Assembly: GCA_964464755.1 (NCBI GenBank)
Contig: CAYXGZ010000016.1
Span: 1-64,000, forward strand
Reading direction: 5' to 3'
Source of the DNA: CAYXGZ01 sp964464755
GTDB lineage: Bacteria > Planctomycetota > MHYJ01 > JACPRB01
DNA length: 64,000 nt
A program made the translations under genes and the position numbers. The notes beneath the pieces were generated by a model that was not told the DNA's origin, ran no database searches, and saw nothing but the letters and a program-made list of their open reading frames with translations. Below, piece after piece: positions 47,640 through 57,000 of this stretch (positions are counted from its first letter, which is position 1; every line of letters begins with the position of its first letter).

Positions 47640-48103
47640 TCGCCGTGCTTCCCGCGCTGCTCCTCGTAGTCGTCGGCGAAGCGGCCCGCGGTCCCGAGGT
47701 CGTAGGGCCCGATCTTCGGGTCGTCCTGCGCGCCGTGGAAGGACGAGAGGCAGTCGTAGCAGATGAAGCGGAACGGCACGAGCGAGTAGACGACGAGGTC
47801 GAGGACGGCGGCGGCGCCGAGGAAGGACATCGCGAGCCAGAGGTTCCGGTTCGCGAAGACGAGGAAGGCGACCGCGGCCGACAGGAGGACGGCCCCGCCG
47901 ACCCAGGAGTTGAAGTCCTTCTCGCGGTAGAAGTAGGCCTTGGCGCAGACGGGGCAGGTCTCGAGCTTCCCGGCGCGCAGCGCGGGACCGGCGTCGAGGC
48001 GGGTGATCTCGCCGCAGCGCCCGCAGTGGAGCTCGTCGGGGGCCGTGGCCGCGTCGAATCGCGCGAGGCGGTGGCAGCGGCGGCAGGGCACGCGGACGAT
48101 CAC
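47636..48103 (-). CDS. Membrane protein with multiple zinc-ribbon CxxC motifs
   Basis: 155 residues from GTG 48103, which overlaps the previous stop (GTGA). Four CxxC pairs (PCRRCHRL, CGRCGEI, CPVCAKAY, CYDCLSSF) flank two hydrophobic helices (~70-115). An N-terminal double zinc ribbon on the cytoplasmic side and a further CxxC after the helices are inferred. Function unknown; its position between a polytopic membrane protein and queG is not informative. Confidence 0.7.
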   Translation of the reverse strand: MIVRVPCRRCHRLARFDAATAPDELHCGRCGEITRLDAGPALRAGKLETCPVCAKAYFYREKDFNSWVGGAVLLSAAVAFLVFANRNLWLAMSFLGAAAVLDLVVYSLVPFRFICYDCLSSFHGAQDDPKIGPYDLGTAGRFADDYEEQRGKHGE

Positions 48104-48840
48104 AGGAGCCGGCCCTTCCCGAGGGTGGAGGAGATGGAGATGACCTCGCCCACGATGGAGAAGACGACGGCGACGTAGAGGATGCCGGTGGCGGACTGGT
48201 TGGACTTGATGCGGGCGCAGGAGAGGGCCATCCACGCGAAGACGACGGCGGCGAGGCAGCCCGCGCCGACGCGGGCGAGGACGAGGAGGCCGTCGAAGTC
48301 GGTGGTGAGCGTGCCCCACCACTGGCGCCAGGTCGGGACGAGGAGGATCGCGACGACGACGCACTTCGCGACCGCGGAGGCGAGGAAGGCGGCGCAGAGC
48401 CGCGTGAGCGGGGCGAAGGAGAGCGAGGCGTCGTTGAGGTACCAGTGGCCGAGGGCCATGGCGACGAGGGCGCCGCCGAGCACGGCGGCGGTGCTGAGCA
48501 GGTGGGCGGCCGGGAGCACGGAGCCCGCCTCGACGGCGGCCCAGGCGGAGCCGAGGGCGACGGGCAGCCAGAGCAGGGCGGCGTTCGGGCTGCGGACGCA
48601 GGAGACGCCGAGCGCGGCGAGCGTGGCGGCGACGAAGGCCGCGGCGAGGCCGTGGCCGAGCGGGGTCCCCGCCCCGCCGAGGAAGGGGCGGGCGAAGGCG
48701 AGCCCCGCGACGGCGAGCGCGGCGGCGATCAGGAGGTGGATGGCGAAGAAGCGGCGGCCGAGCTCGCGGACGGGCACGAGGGCGACGCCGAAGCAGGTGC
48801 CCAGCGCGTAGAGGAGCAGGAACGCGGCGAACCAATGCAC
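48100..48840 (-). CDS. Polytopic membrane protein of unknown function
   Basis: 246 residues, about seven transmembrane helices; MALGHWYLND in the middle and a polar VPTWRQWWGTL loop are the only striking motifs. No transporter signature. Start is GTG 48840, 6 bp after TATCCT on the minus strand, so leaderless; it leads the run with the zinc-ribbon protein and queG. Confidence 0.7.
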   Translation of the reverse strand: MHWFAAFLLLYALGTCFGVALVPVRELGRRFFAIHLLIAAALAVAGLAFARPFLGGAGTPLGHGLAAAFVAATLAALGVSCVRSPNAALLWLPVALGSAWAAVEAGSVLPAAHLLSTAAVLGGALVAMALGHWYLNDASLSFAPLTRLCAAFLASAVAKCVVVAILLVPTWRQWWGTLTTDFDGLLVLARVGAGCLAAVVFAWMALSCARIKSNQSATGILYVAVVFSIVGEVISISSTLGKGRLL

Positions 48841-48846
48841 CGGAGG

Positions 48847-48852
48847 AGGATA
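48847..48852 (-). promoter_or_regulatory. Leaderless-type -10 box (48840 operon)
   Basis: TATCCT on the minus strand, 6 bp before GTG 48840. Confidence 0.55.
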
Positions 48853-48892
48853 GGGGCGGTGCGCGAGGGGGTCAACCCTCGTTCCCCGCCCC

Positions 48893-50011
48893 CTACTTCC
48901 GCAGCGCCAGGATCAGCTGGGGGCCCGAGGCCGCCGTGATCGAGGCCCCCGCGGCCGCCGAGCCTCCGTCCAGCACGCCGAACTCCAGGGTGGTCGGGTC
49001 GTCCGTGACGAAGGACAGCCGGCCGGCCGCGGTCACCGACCAGGTCCCCGAGGAGGTCCCCGTCGTCACCGTTCCATCCACGTTCGCGGTGTCGGCGCTC
49101 GTCCACGTCCCCCCGGGGTCGGCGAAGGTGATGGTCCCGCCGAGGGCCGCGTTGCTGTCGGCGCCGGTCGCCAGCATCCCCGAGTACCGGTACGGGCCCG
49201 CCGCCTCGGACGCCGCCAGGGTGCCGGACTTCCGCGCCATCACGAGGAGGAGGGGCTCCTGCCCCTCGGTGATCACCGTGCAGAAGGCGAGCTCCCCGCC
49301 CGCGATCACGCCGCCGTTCATCACGTACGTGGGCGTCAGGGAGTCCACGAGCGCGAGGGCGCCGTTGCCGTTGAGCGCGTAGAGCAGCGCGCCCGCGTCG
49401 ACCGAGACCGCCCCTTCCAGGTTCCGCGACAGCGAGTAGGTGAAGGTCCCCGCGCCGGAGTCGAAGGTCGCGGTGCCGGTGTAGGACTCGCGCGAGCGGA
49501 CCGCCGGGGGCCCGCCGACCATGGCGGTGCCGTAGCCGGCGACGTGGTAGTCGCCGTCGAGCAGGTCCGGGGCGTACGAGTCCGCGGGCCCGCGCCGCAG
49601 GATGAGCCCGCACATCGGGTTGCCCCCCGAGGCGAGCCGCCCGAACACGCCCGCGTCGTACCCGGGGCGGAAGCCGCCGGACAGGAGGTCGCTCGGCGCC
49701 GCGCCCGCGATCGACAGCGAGCGGTCCGCCCCGACCACGTAGGTCCCGTTCATCGTCTCCGGGTTGACCGAGCCGTTCGAGTTGATGAGGACCGACATGG
49801 CGTAGTCCCCGGAGGCGTCGAAGGTGATCGTGCCCTCGAAGCACGTGAACGACGTCCCGTCCATGCTGGCCTCGAAGCCGCCGAGGTAGTAGGTCCCGGG
49901 GACGAAGGTCGCGGGCGGAGGCGGAGGCGCGTCGTCGCTCCCTCCCCCACCGCAGGCCGGGATGAGCAGCGCGAGGGCGACCAGGAGCGGGAATCGCGGG
50001 TTTTTCAGCAT
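48893..50011 (-). CDS. Surface lipoprotein of unknown function
   Basis: 372 residues. Signal MLKNPRFPLLVALALLIPAC with lipobox IPAC, then CGGGG and a Pro-rich linker. The rest is beta-rich with several 'GTY..G' strands (FVPGTYYLGGFEA, MNGTYVVGADRSLSI, LDGDYHVAGYGTAM, GTFTYSLSRN), about three repeats. No family recognised. ATG 50011 has AGGAGG 6 bp upstream. Same ACGGGGS style of anchor as the next lipoprotein upstream. Confidence 0.75.
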   Translation of the reverse strand: MLKNPRFPLLVALALLIPACGGGGSDDAPPPPPATFVPGTYYLGGFEASMDGTSFTCFEGTITFDASGDYAMSVLINSNGSVNPETMNGTYVVGADRSLSIAGAAPSDLLSGGFRPGYDAGVFGRLASGGNPMCGLILRRGPADSYAPDLLDGDYHVAGYGTAMVGGPPAVRSRESYTGTATFDSGAGTFTYSLSRNLEGAVSVDAGALLYALNGNGALALVDSLTPTYVMNGGVIAGGELAFCTVITEGQEPLLLVMARKSGTLAASEAAGPYRYSGMLATGADSNAALGGTITFADPGGTWTSADTANVDGTVTTGTSSGTWSVTAAGRLSFVTDDPTTLEFGVLDGGSAAAGASITAASGPQLILALRK

Positions 50012-50127
50012 GGCGACCTCCTCTTGGCGTTGCCAAGCCAGATCGCGCAACCCGCGTACCAACGCCCCGGGATTCGAAAACCGCGGGCCTTGGCCGCGCC
50101 GCCCAGTCCTTTTCAACCCACGTGCGC

Positions 50128-50167
50128 AAAAAGAAAGGGCCCGGCCACCCAAGGGATGGCCGGGCCC
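50128..50167 (-). terminator. Rho-independent terminator of the 50185 lipoprotein gene
   Basis: Stem GGGCCCGGCCAYCC (50137-50150 with 50154-50167) with a 3-nt loop; on the minus strand it is followed by TTTCTTTTT. It lies 18 bp after the gene's stop. The remainder of 50012-50127 shows nothing else. Confidence 0.85.
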
Positions 50168-50184
50168 CCGAACCCCTCCAGCGT

Positions 50185-52167
50185 TCAACGATAGAGCGCC
50201 AGGATCCGCCAGCGGCCTCCGGACACCTCGTCCGAGCCGACGAGAAAGATCACGCCTCCCGTCGCGACCAAGTCCTCCGAGGAATCGCTCGAGGCGCTGG
50301 GGTTCGACGTGAACACGCCGGCGGTCGCCCAGCCGGCGTCCAGGGCGAGGTCCGACAGCGCCCGCTTCTCGCACTTCCACTGGTTGTCGCCCGGCGCCGC
50401 CTCGACGCGGGGGCCGCTCAGGTAGGCCGCGCCTCCGTCCACGATGGCCTTCAGGAACGGGCTGTCGGTCATCGCGAAGGTGGCGTTCATCGAGGCGCCC
50501 GCCGCGCCCGAGGCGCCGTCGACCTTCACGATCGAGGGGACGAAGTTGTCCGAGCCCGCGGGGCTCTCGACGGCGCGGCTCACGAGCAGGTCGTCGCCGT
50601 CCGGCTCGAGGTGCACGACGACCTCGAGCGCCGTCGGGTCGAGGTCGAAGGTCACCCGGCCCGCCGTCCCGAACGACGCGTCCAGGGCGCCGGTCGCGAG
50701 GCTGCGCTTCTCGACCAGGCCCTGGAAGTCGCCGCCGACGACCGTCGCGCCGCCGACGTAGAGGCTGCCATTGGAGACCAGCACCGTCAGCGCGGCGCCG
50801 ATCACGCCTTCCACGACTCCGGCGTTCCCGAAGGCCGCCACGAGGCTGCCGTCGGAGAGCCGCCGCTTCTCGACCCGGATGTACGGCTCGTCGAGGGCGT
50901 TGAATTCTGCACCGGCGACGTAGAGGTAGGTCCCGTCGGTCGCGATCGCGCCGCCGATCTCGTGGGAATCCTGCGGCAGCGTGGTGATGGCACCGCCCGA
51001 TCCGAAGGAGGCCACGATCGACCCGTCGAGCGCCAGGCGCTTCTCGATCCGGATCTGGTTGTTGTTCACGCCGAGGGGCAACCGCTCCTCGTAGCCCGCG
51101 ACGTAGAGGTACGGGCCGACCTTGAGGACCTGCCAGGCGTTGTCAAGGCCGGACGAGGGGTCGCTCGTCACCGCGCCGCCGGTGCCGAAGATCGACACGA
51201 GCGCGCCGGTGGCCGCGTTGCGCTTCTCGATCCTCCACTCGTAGTTGGTCGCCGTGACGGACTGGTCGCCGACGATCCAGAGGTAGCGGCCGTCGGTGGT
51301 CACCGACCGGGCCGAGCCGCCGTTGGCGCCGTAGATCACGGGATAGGGCGAGACGAGCCCGCCCGCGGAGAGGGTCGAGTTGTCCAGCGTGAAGTCGGCG
51401 CTGGAGACCGCCGGACCGGCCTGGCCGTCCGTGGGCGTGATGCGGATCCGGACCGTGCCGAGCGCGCCGCCCGTGGCCACGCCGTTCTCGAACGAGTTCC
51501 ACACGTAGGTGCGGGCCGCGCCGCCCGGCGCGCTGCCGAGCGCGCTGCGGCCGTCGCCGCCGGGGCCGTCGAACGCGGTCGCCCAGTTCGCGCCGCTGTC
51601 GACGCTGTACTCGACCGTGATCGAGGCGTCGTCGGACTCGGCGTCGGTCAGCGTGTAGGAGACGGGGATCAGGCCGGAGCTCGTGACGGGGGTCGTCACG
51701 GCGACGGACGGGGCCGTGTTGGCCGAGTTGTCGACGCTGAACGCGCCGCTCTCGGCGGCGGGGCCCGTCACGGTGTTCGAGGGCGTGATGCGGAACTTCA
51801 CGGACTCGGGCGAGCCGAGGCCGACGCCGTCCATCAGCGAGTTCCAAGCGAAGGTGTGGGCGGTGCCGGGGTCGGGCTGGGCCGCGAGGCCCTCCGTGCC
51901 GTCGCCCGCCGCGCCCGCCGTGGCACCGAGCCAGGTGGTCCCGCCGTCGAGCGAGTACTCGGCCAGGATCGTGCAGGGGTCGGACTCGAGGTCCACGAGG
52001 GAGTAGGAGACGGCGACGGAGCCGACCTGGGTGCCGGCCGGCGTCTGGACGGTGGCCGTGGGATCGGGCTGGGGGGCGGGCGGGGGCGCGCCGCCGGAGC
52101 CGCCGCCTCCGCAGGCGGGCAGCAGGAGGGCCGTCGCCAGGGCGAGGAGCACGCGGGAGGTCTTCAT
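50185..52167 (-). CDS. Surface lipoprotein with two Ig-like domains and a beta-propeller
   Basis: 660 residues. Lipobox LLPAC (MKTSRVLLALATALLLPACG). Two similar beta-sandwich domains (~35-145 and ~155-265; both contain ISxxYSLxDxESDxxxI, EYSxDxGxxW and a W-N-S motif). Then a propeller of about six delta-60-like repeats (YLWIVGDQS, YLYVAGYEERL, YLYVAGAEF, LYVGGATVVG, each followed by 'RIEKR...G..VASFGxxG'). Probably an extracellular binding or structural protein. GAGGTG lies upstream of ATG 52167. Confidence 0.8.
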   Translation of the reverse strand: MKTSRVLLALATALLLPACGGGGSGGAPPPAPQPDPTATVQTPAGTQVGSVAVSYSLVDLESDPCTILAEYSLDGGTTWLGATAGAAGDGTEGLAAQPDPGTAHTFAWNSLMDGVGLGSPESVKFRITPSNTVTGPAAESGAFSVDNSANTAPSVAVTTPVTSSGLIPVSYTLTDAESDDASITVEYSVDSGANWATAFDGPGGDGRSALGSAPGGAARTYVWNSFENGVATGGALGTVRIRITPTDGQAGPAVSSADFTLDNSTLSAGGLVSPYPVIYGANGGSARSVTTDGRYLWIVGDQSVTATNYEWRIEKRNAATGALVSIFGTGGAVTSDPSSGLDNAWQVLKVGPYLYVAGYEERLPLGVNNNQIRIEKRLALDGSIVASFGSGGAITTLPQDSHEIGGAIATDGTYLYVAGAEFNALDEPYIRVEKRRLSDGSLVAAFGNAGVVEGVIGAALTVLVSNGSLYVGGATVVGGDFQGLVEKRSLATGALDASFGTAGRVTFDLDPTALEVVVHLEPDGDDLLVSRAVESPAGSDNFVPSIVKVDGASGAAGASMNATFAMTDSPFLKAIVDGGAAYLSGPRVEAAPGDNQWKCEKRALSDLALDAGWATAGVFTSNPSASSDSSEDLVATGGVIFLVGSDEVSGGRWRILALYR

Positions 52168-52234
52168 CGTTCACCTCGTGAAATGGGGTTCACCCCCTCC
52201 AGAGATTTCGGGGCCCCCCCGCCGCGCGAAAACG

Positions 52235-52240
52235 TAGAAT
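52235..52240 (+). promoter_or_regulatory. Leaderless-type -10 box (cyclophilin gene)
   Basis: TAGAAT, 8 bp before ATG 52249. Confidence 0.5.
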
Positions 52241-52248
52241 TCCTGCGA

Positions 52249-53259
52249 ATGTCGCCCCGCCTCCTGCTGGTGCTCCTCCTGGCCCTGCCCGTGCAGGACC
52301 CCGCGGAGAGCGCCGCGACCTTCGAGGCCGAGTTCGCCCGGGTCAACACGTCGACGAGCCTGCGCCAGCTCGAGTCCCGGATCAGCGCCCGGCTGGCGGC
52401 CAGCCCCGACGACCTGGCCTTGAAGGACGTCCGCCTCCGGGTCCGGGAGCGCCTCGAGGACGAGGCCGGGGCGCGACTGGACCTCCTCGATCTCGCCGTC
52501 CGTCGCCCGGACCATCCGCCGTACCGGCTCCGCAAGGCCAACTACCTGCGGATGGAGGGCCGCTACGCCGAGGCGCGGAAGCTGCTGGCGGGCCTGGAGG
52601 GTCCGGACGCCGCCCGGCTCGATGCGGCCTGCCGGTACTGCCTGAACGACTTCGACGGGATCGCGGAGGCCCTGGACCAGGGCGCGGCGCCGTGGCCCCG
52701 CACCTCATCCCTGCCCTCGGCCGGGAACGCCCGCCAGGCGGCCGCGAACTGGAAGGAGGAACTGGAACTCCTGTCCAAGCACTCCTCCCCGCCCCCGCCG
52801 CTCGCCGTGATCGAGACCGTCAAGGGCGAGATCGAGATCGAGATGTTCGAGGACAGCTACCCCAACACCGTCGCCAACTTCGTCACGCTGGCGGAGTCCG
52901 GCTTCTACGTGGGCCTGTTGTTTCACCGGCGGATCGCGGACTTCATGATCCAGGGCGGCTGTCCGCTCGGCACCGGGCAGGGCGGGGCCGGGTACCGCAT
53001 CAAGGACGAACTCCGCGGGACGCCCCGCCGGCACTTCCGGGGATCGATCGCGATGGCCCGGTCCCTCGATCCGAACTCCACCGGCAGCCAGTTCTACATC
53101 GCCCACCGCCCCCTGCCCTGGTGCGACGGCAAGTTCCTGGTCTTCGGCCGGGTGATCCGCGGGATGGAGGTCGTGGACCTGCTGGACCGGGGCGACGCGA
53201 TCCGCCGGATCCGGGTGACCCGGAAGCGGGATCACCCCTACGTGGTCATCAAGGACTGA
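52249..53259 (+). CDS. Exported cyclophilin-type peptidyl-prolyl isomerase
   Basis: 336 residues. A short signal (MSPRLLLVLLLALPVQDPAES), an N-terminal TPR-like helical region (~20-170) and a cyclophilin domain (~178-336): VKGEIEIEMFEDSYPNTVANF, GLLFHRRIADFMIQGG, GSIAMARS, STGSQFYIAHRPLPWCDGKFLVFG. The catalytic Arg in FHRRI is present. Probably a periplasmic folding factor. Its stop abuts that of the convergent thioredoxin-like gene. Confidence 0.88.
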   Translation: MSPRLLLVLLLALPVQDPAESAATFEAEFARVNTSTSLRQLESRISARLAASPDDLALKDVRLRVRERLEDEAGARLDLLDLAVRRPDHPPYRLRKANYLRMEGRYAEARKLLAGLEGPDAARLDAACRYCLNDFDGIAEALDQGAAPWPRTSSLPSAGNARQAAANWKEELELLSKHSSPPPPLAVIETVKGEIEIEMFEDSYPNTVANFVTLAESGFYVGLLFHRRIADFMIQGGCPLGTGQGGAGYRIKDELRGTPRRHFRGSIAMARSLDPNSTGSQFYIAHRPLPWCDGKFLVFGRVIRGMEVVDLLDRGDAIRRIRVTRKRDHPYVVIKD

Positions 53260-54012
53260 TCATTTCGCCGGGCCGAGCGCCGATTCCAGGGCGGCCCGGA
53301 CCTGCTCCACGGTGACGGCCCCGTCGAGCCTCGACGTGGGCTTCCCGTCCTTCGGATCCAGGATCCGCAGGGCCGGGCCCGCCGTCACTCCCTGGGCGGC
53401 CGCCTCCGCGTTCCCCTTCTTGACGACCTTGAGCCGGACCCAGGACAGGCGGCCCCGGACGGCGTCCAGCTCGCGCCGCGAGAAGAGCTGCTCCACCTCG
53501 TCGGAGCCGGGGCGGCCGTCGGTCCAGAACGCGACGACCGGGCGGCCCTGCGCCCGGGCCTCCGCGATGTCCCGGGCCCAGGACGGAGCGCGGGAGAGCC
53601 GCCTCGAGATCGTGATGAGCTTGTCCTCGAGGAGGGCGGAGACGCCGTTGAGGCCGACGTAGGTCTGCTCCACCACCTGCCCGTTGGCGTCGAGCAGGAC
53701 GATGGTCGGCGTGCCCTGGATCTTCCAGGTCGTGGCCAGTTCCGGGAGGCGGGTGATGTCGATGCGGATCCGCATCATCCGGTGCGCGGCCTCGACCACC
53801 CGGTCCACGGACCAGAGCCGGTTCCCCAGCACGCGGCTGGGGGCGCAGTAGTCCGCCTTGAAGTACAGGATCGTCGGAAGCCCGCGCTCCCTGGCCTCGG
53901 CCAGCGCGGCCTCGTACTCCGCCCCGTCCCTCCAGAGGATCTTGCCTCCGGTCAATTCCGGGCCCGGCGGGAAGGCCAGCCCGAGCAGCCCCGCGAGCAT
54001 CCAGGTCCTCAT
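53260..54012 (-). CDS. Exported thioredoxin-like protein with CxxS motif
   Basis: 250 residues. Signal-like MRTWMLAGLLGLAFPPG, then a thioredoxin fold (TILYFKADYCAPSRVLGNRLW, ... WKIQGTPTIVLLDANGQVV with the cis-Pro). The redox motif is C-A-P-S, one cysteine, so it would act as a monothiol or in isomerisation rather than as a dithiol oxidoreductase. A second degenerate thioredoxin-like segment (~150-245: PVVAFWTDGRPGSDEVE ... GVTAGPALRILDPKDGKP) lacks cysteines. Start ATG overlaps the stop of the upstream giant kinase (ATGA), so it is co-translated with it. Confidence 0.8.
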   Translation of the reverse strand: MRTWMLAGLLGLAFPPGPELTGGKILWRDGAEYEAALAEARERGLPTILYFKADYCAPSRVLGNRLWSVDRVVEAAHRMMRIRIDITRLPELATTWKIQGTPTIVLLDANGQVVEQTYVGLNGVSALLEDKLITISRRLSRAPSWARDIAEARAQGRPVVAFWTDGRPGSDEVEQLFSRRELDAVRGRLSWVRLKVVKKGNAEAAAQGVTAGPALRILDPKDGKPTSRLDGAVTVEQVRAALESALGPAK

Positions 54013-57000
54013 TTCGCCTCCCGCTTCCTGCGTTCCGCCTTGTACTTCTCGAGGTCGGCCTCGAACTTCCCCCGCTGCGCCCAGTCGGACGAGGCCAGCT
54101 CGAGCCCCCGGGTGAGGTCCGCGATGGCTCCGTCGAAATCCCCGGCGGCCGCCCGGGCCGCGCCGCGCCGGCAGAGCGGGAGCGGGGCCTTCGGCAGCCG
54201 GTCGACGGCCTTCGAGTAGTCCTCGATCGCGGCCCGGGGATCGCCCCGGAGCACCTGGAGTTCCGCCCGCTGGTACCAGGTGTCCCCGGGAGCGGCGTCC
54301 AGGTCGAGCGAGCGGTCCAGGTCGGCCTTCGCGCCCTCGAGGTCGCCGAGCTGCTTCTTCACGACTCCCCGATTCTTGAGGAACACCGGCGCCTCCGGGA
54401 CCAGGGCCAGGGCCCGGTCCATGTCGGGGAGGGCGCCGGCCGGATCCCCCTTGCCGTGCTTCGCCAGGCCCCGGTTGTTGAAGGCCCCGGCGACCTGGTC
54501 GTCGATCTTGATCGAGGCGTCCAGGTCGGCGATCGCCTCGTCCCAGCGCTCCTGGAGCCTGCGGACGACGCCGCGGAGGAAGTACGCCTCGGCCAGCCCG
54601 GGATCCGCCTTCAGCACCGCGTCGGCGTCCTCGGCGGCGGCGGGATACTCCCCGAGGTTGACCCGGGCCCAGCCCCGGCCGAGCCGATGCCGGGGGACGG
54701 CCGGCTGGAGCTCGATCGCCCGCGCGAAGTCCTCGACCGCCCCGGCGAACTGGTTCGCCTCGTACCTCGATTGGGCGCGGTTCCCCCAGTAAGTCGCGTT
54801 GGCGGGTGCGAGATCGATGGCCCGCCCGAAGTCCTCGGCGGCCTTCGCGAACTCCCCCTGCTGGAACCGGACGAGCCCGCGCTCGTTCCACGTCTCGGGC
54901 CGGGACTTGGAGAGTTCGAGCGCCTTGTCGAAGTCCGCCAGCGCGCCCTCCAGGTTCTTCCGGACCCGGCGGACCCGGCCCCGGTTCGAGTACTGGACCG
55001 GGTACCGGCCCTTCGAGACCTCGATCGCCTTCGAATAGTCCGCCTCGGCGCCGGGGAGATCCCCGAGCTCCTCCCGGCACCGCCCCCGGTCGTTCCAGTA
55101 CTCGGTGTGGGACGGGTCGATTTCCAGCGCTTTCGAGTAGTCCTCGGCGGCGCCGCGGTAGTCCTTCAACGCGTAGCGGGAGTCCGCCCGGTTCCCGTAC
55201 TGCACCGCCCACTTCCCCCCGGAGCACTCGATCGCCTTGGTGTAGTCGGCGACGGCCCCCGCGTGGTCCCCGGTTTCGGAACGGACGATCGCCCGGTTGT
55301 TCCAGGCGGCGGAGTACTTGGGGTCCAGTTCCAGGACGCGGCCGAAGTCCGCCAGGGCGGCCTCCCGGTTGCCGCCGAGGCGGTGGGAATCCGCCCGGGC
55401 CTGGTACAGGCCCGTGTCCTTGGGGGCCAGCTGGAGCCCTCGGGTGTAGTCGGCGACGGCCCCCACGTAGTCCTTCTTCTGGTGCCGGGCCCGGCCCCGC
55501 CAGTACCAGGGCTGTTCGTTCTCCGGGTCCAGTTCCACCGCCCGGTCCAGGTCCCGGAGCGCGTCGTCGGGTTGCCCCTTGCCCAGCAGCAGGCGGCCCC
55601 GGAGCAGGAGCACCCGGGCGTCGATGCCGCCCCGGGCGATGAACGCCCCGCAATCCTCCAGGGCCCCCGCGTCGTTCCCGGCCCGGAACCGGGCCTGGGC
55701 CCGCCGTCCGTACGCCGCCACGAGACCCGGGGCCTGGGTGATCAGGCGTCCGCACTCGCTTTCCGCCCCGGCGAAGTCGCGCTTGGCCAGGGCCTCGTCG
55801 ACCTTCCCGAAGAGCGGATGCTCCCCCTTCCAGCCGGCCAGGCGCCCGGCGAGGTCCCGGACGACCCGGTCGTACGGAAAGAGCCGGGTGGCCCGGTCCA
55901 GTTCCGCCCGGGCCTTGGTCGCGTCGGGAGTCCCGTACCAGGCGAGCCCCCTCCACAGGTGCGAGTCGGAACTGCTCGAATCGCGCGCGGGAAGCCGGGC
56001 CAGCGCGGCCTCGCCGCGGAAGGACAGGATCAGCTCCCCGAGCGAGTCCCCCCGGGAGGCGGCGTCGGCCAGTTTCAGGAGGTCCTCCGGGGGCAGGTGC
56101 CCGTCCAGGAGCCGGGCGACCGCCGCCGGCGGCAGGTCCAGCGAGGGAAGCGGCCGGCGCGCGATCAGCGCCGCCTCCACCTCGTCCGCCCGAAGCTCCG
56201 GGGAGTCCAGGCCGAGCTTCCGGGCGGCGGCGAACTCCGAGGCCGCGCCCTCGGCGCTCCGGCGCCTGAGGCTGGCGACCCCGGACCAGTACCGCTTCTG
56301 CGCCGAGTCCGGTTCGCCGACCGACCGCTCGTTGATGATGCGGCTCTCCACGGCCCCCCAGAGACCCGCCTTCACGAGGAAGCCCAGCGCGATCTGGGGA
56401 ACGCGGAACTCCTCGACCGAGAGCTTCTGGTTGCTGCGAAACAAGGCCTGCCTGCCATGGATGGCGAGCAGCCCGGTCCTGGGCAGCCAGAGCACCGGGC
56501 TCGCGGAGGTCCCGCTGTACCCGATCGTGAATCCGCTCCCGTTGCCGAGCAGGACGCCCGGAACGCCCTTCCCTTCGAGGTCCCTCACGACGGGGACCGT
56601 GGTGCTGGAATCGACCTTCAGGCTCCAGAGCTCCCGCCCGTCCACGCCTCGCAGGGCGAAGGGGCCCATCGAGCGGGAAAGCACGATCACGTCGGGCTTC
56701 CCGTCCCGGTCGAGATCCGCCACCTCGACCCACGGCACGTCGACCTCCTCCTTGGACCCGCCCCTCCCCCAGAGGAGCCGCCCCTCGACCCCCGAGTACG
56801 CCTGCAGGGAGCCGTTCGATCCCGCGACGAGCCAGTCGGCCGTCCCGTCGCCGTCGAGGTCAAGCTCCCAGGCCCGGCCCGCCTGGATGCGGGCCGGCAG
56901 GTCCTTCCGCCACAGCGCCCGACCATTGGTTCCGTCGAGGAGGAGCACCGCGGCGCCGTTGTAGGACAGGACGAGGAAGCCGCCCTTGACCGCCGCCCCG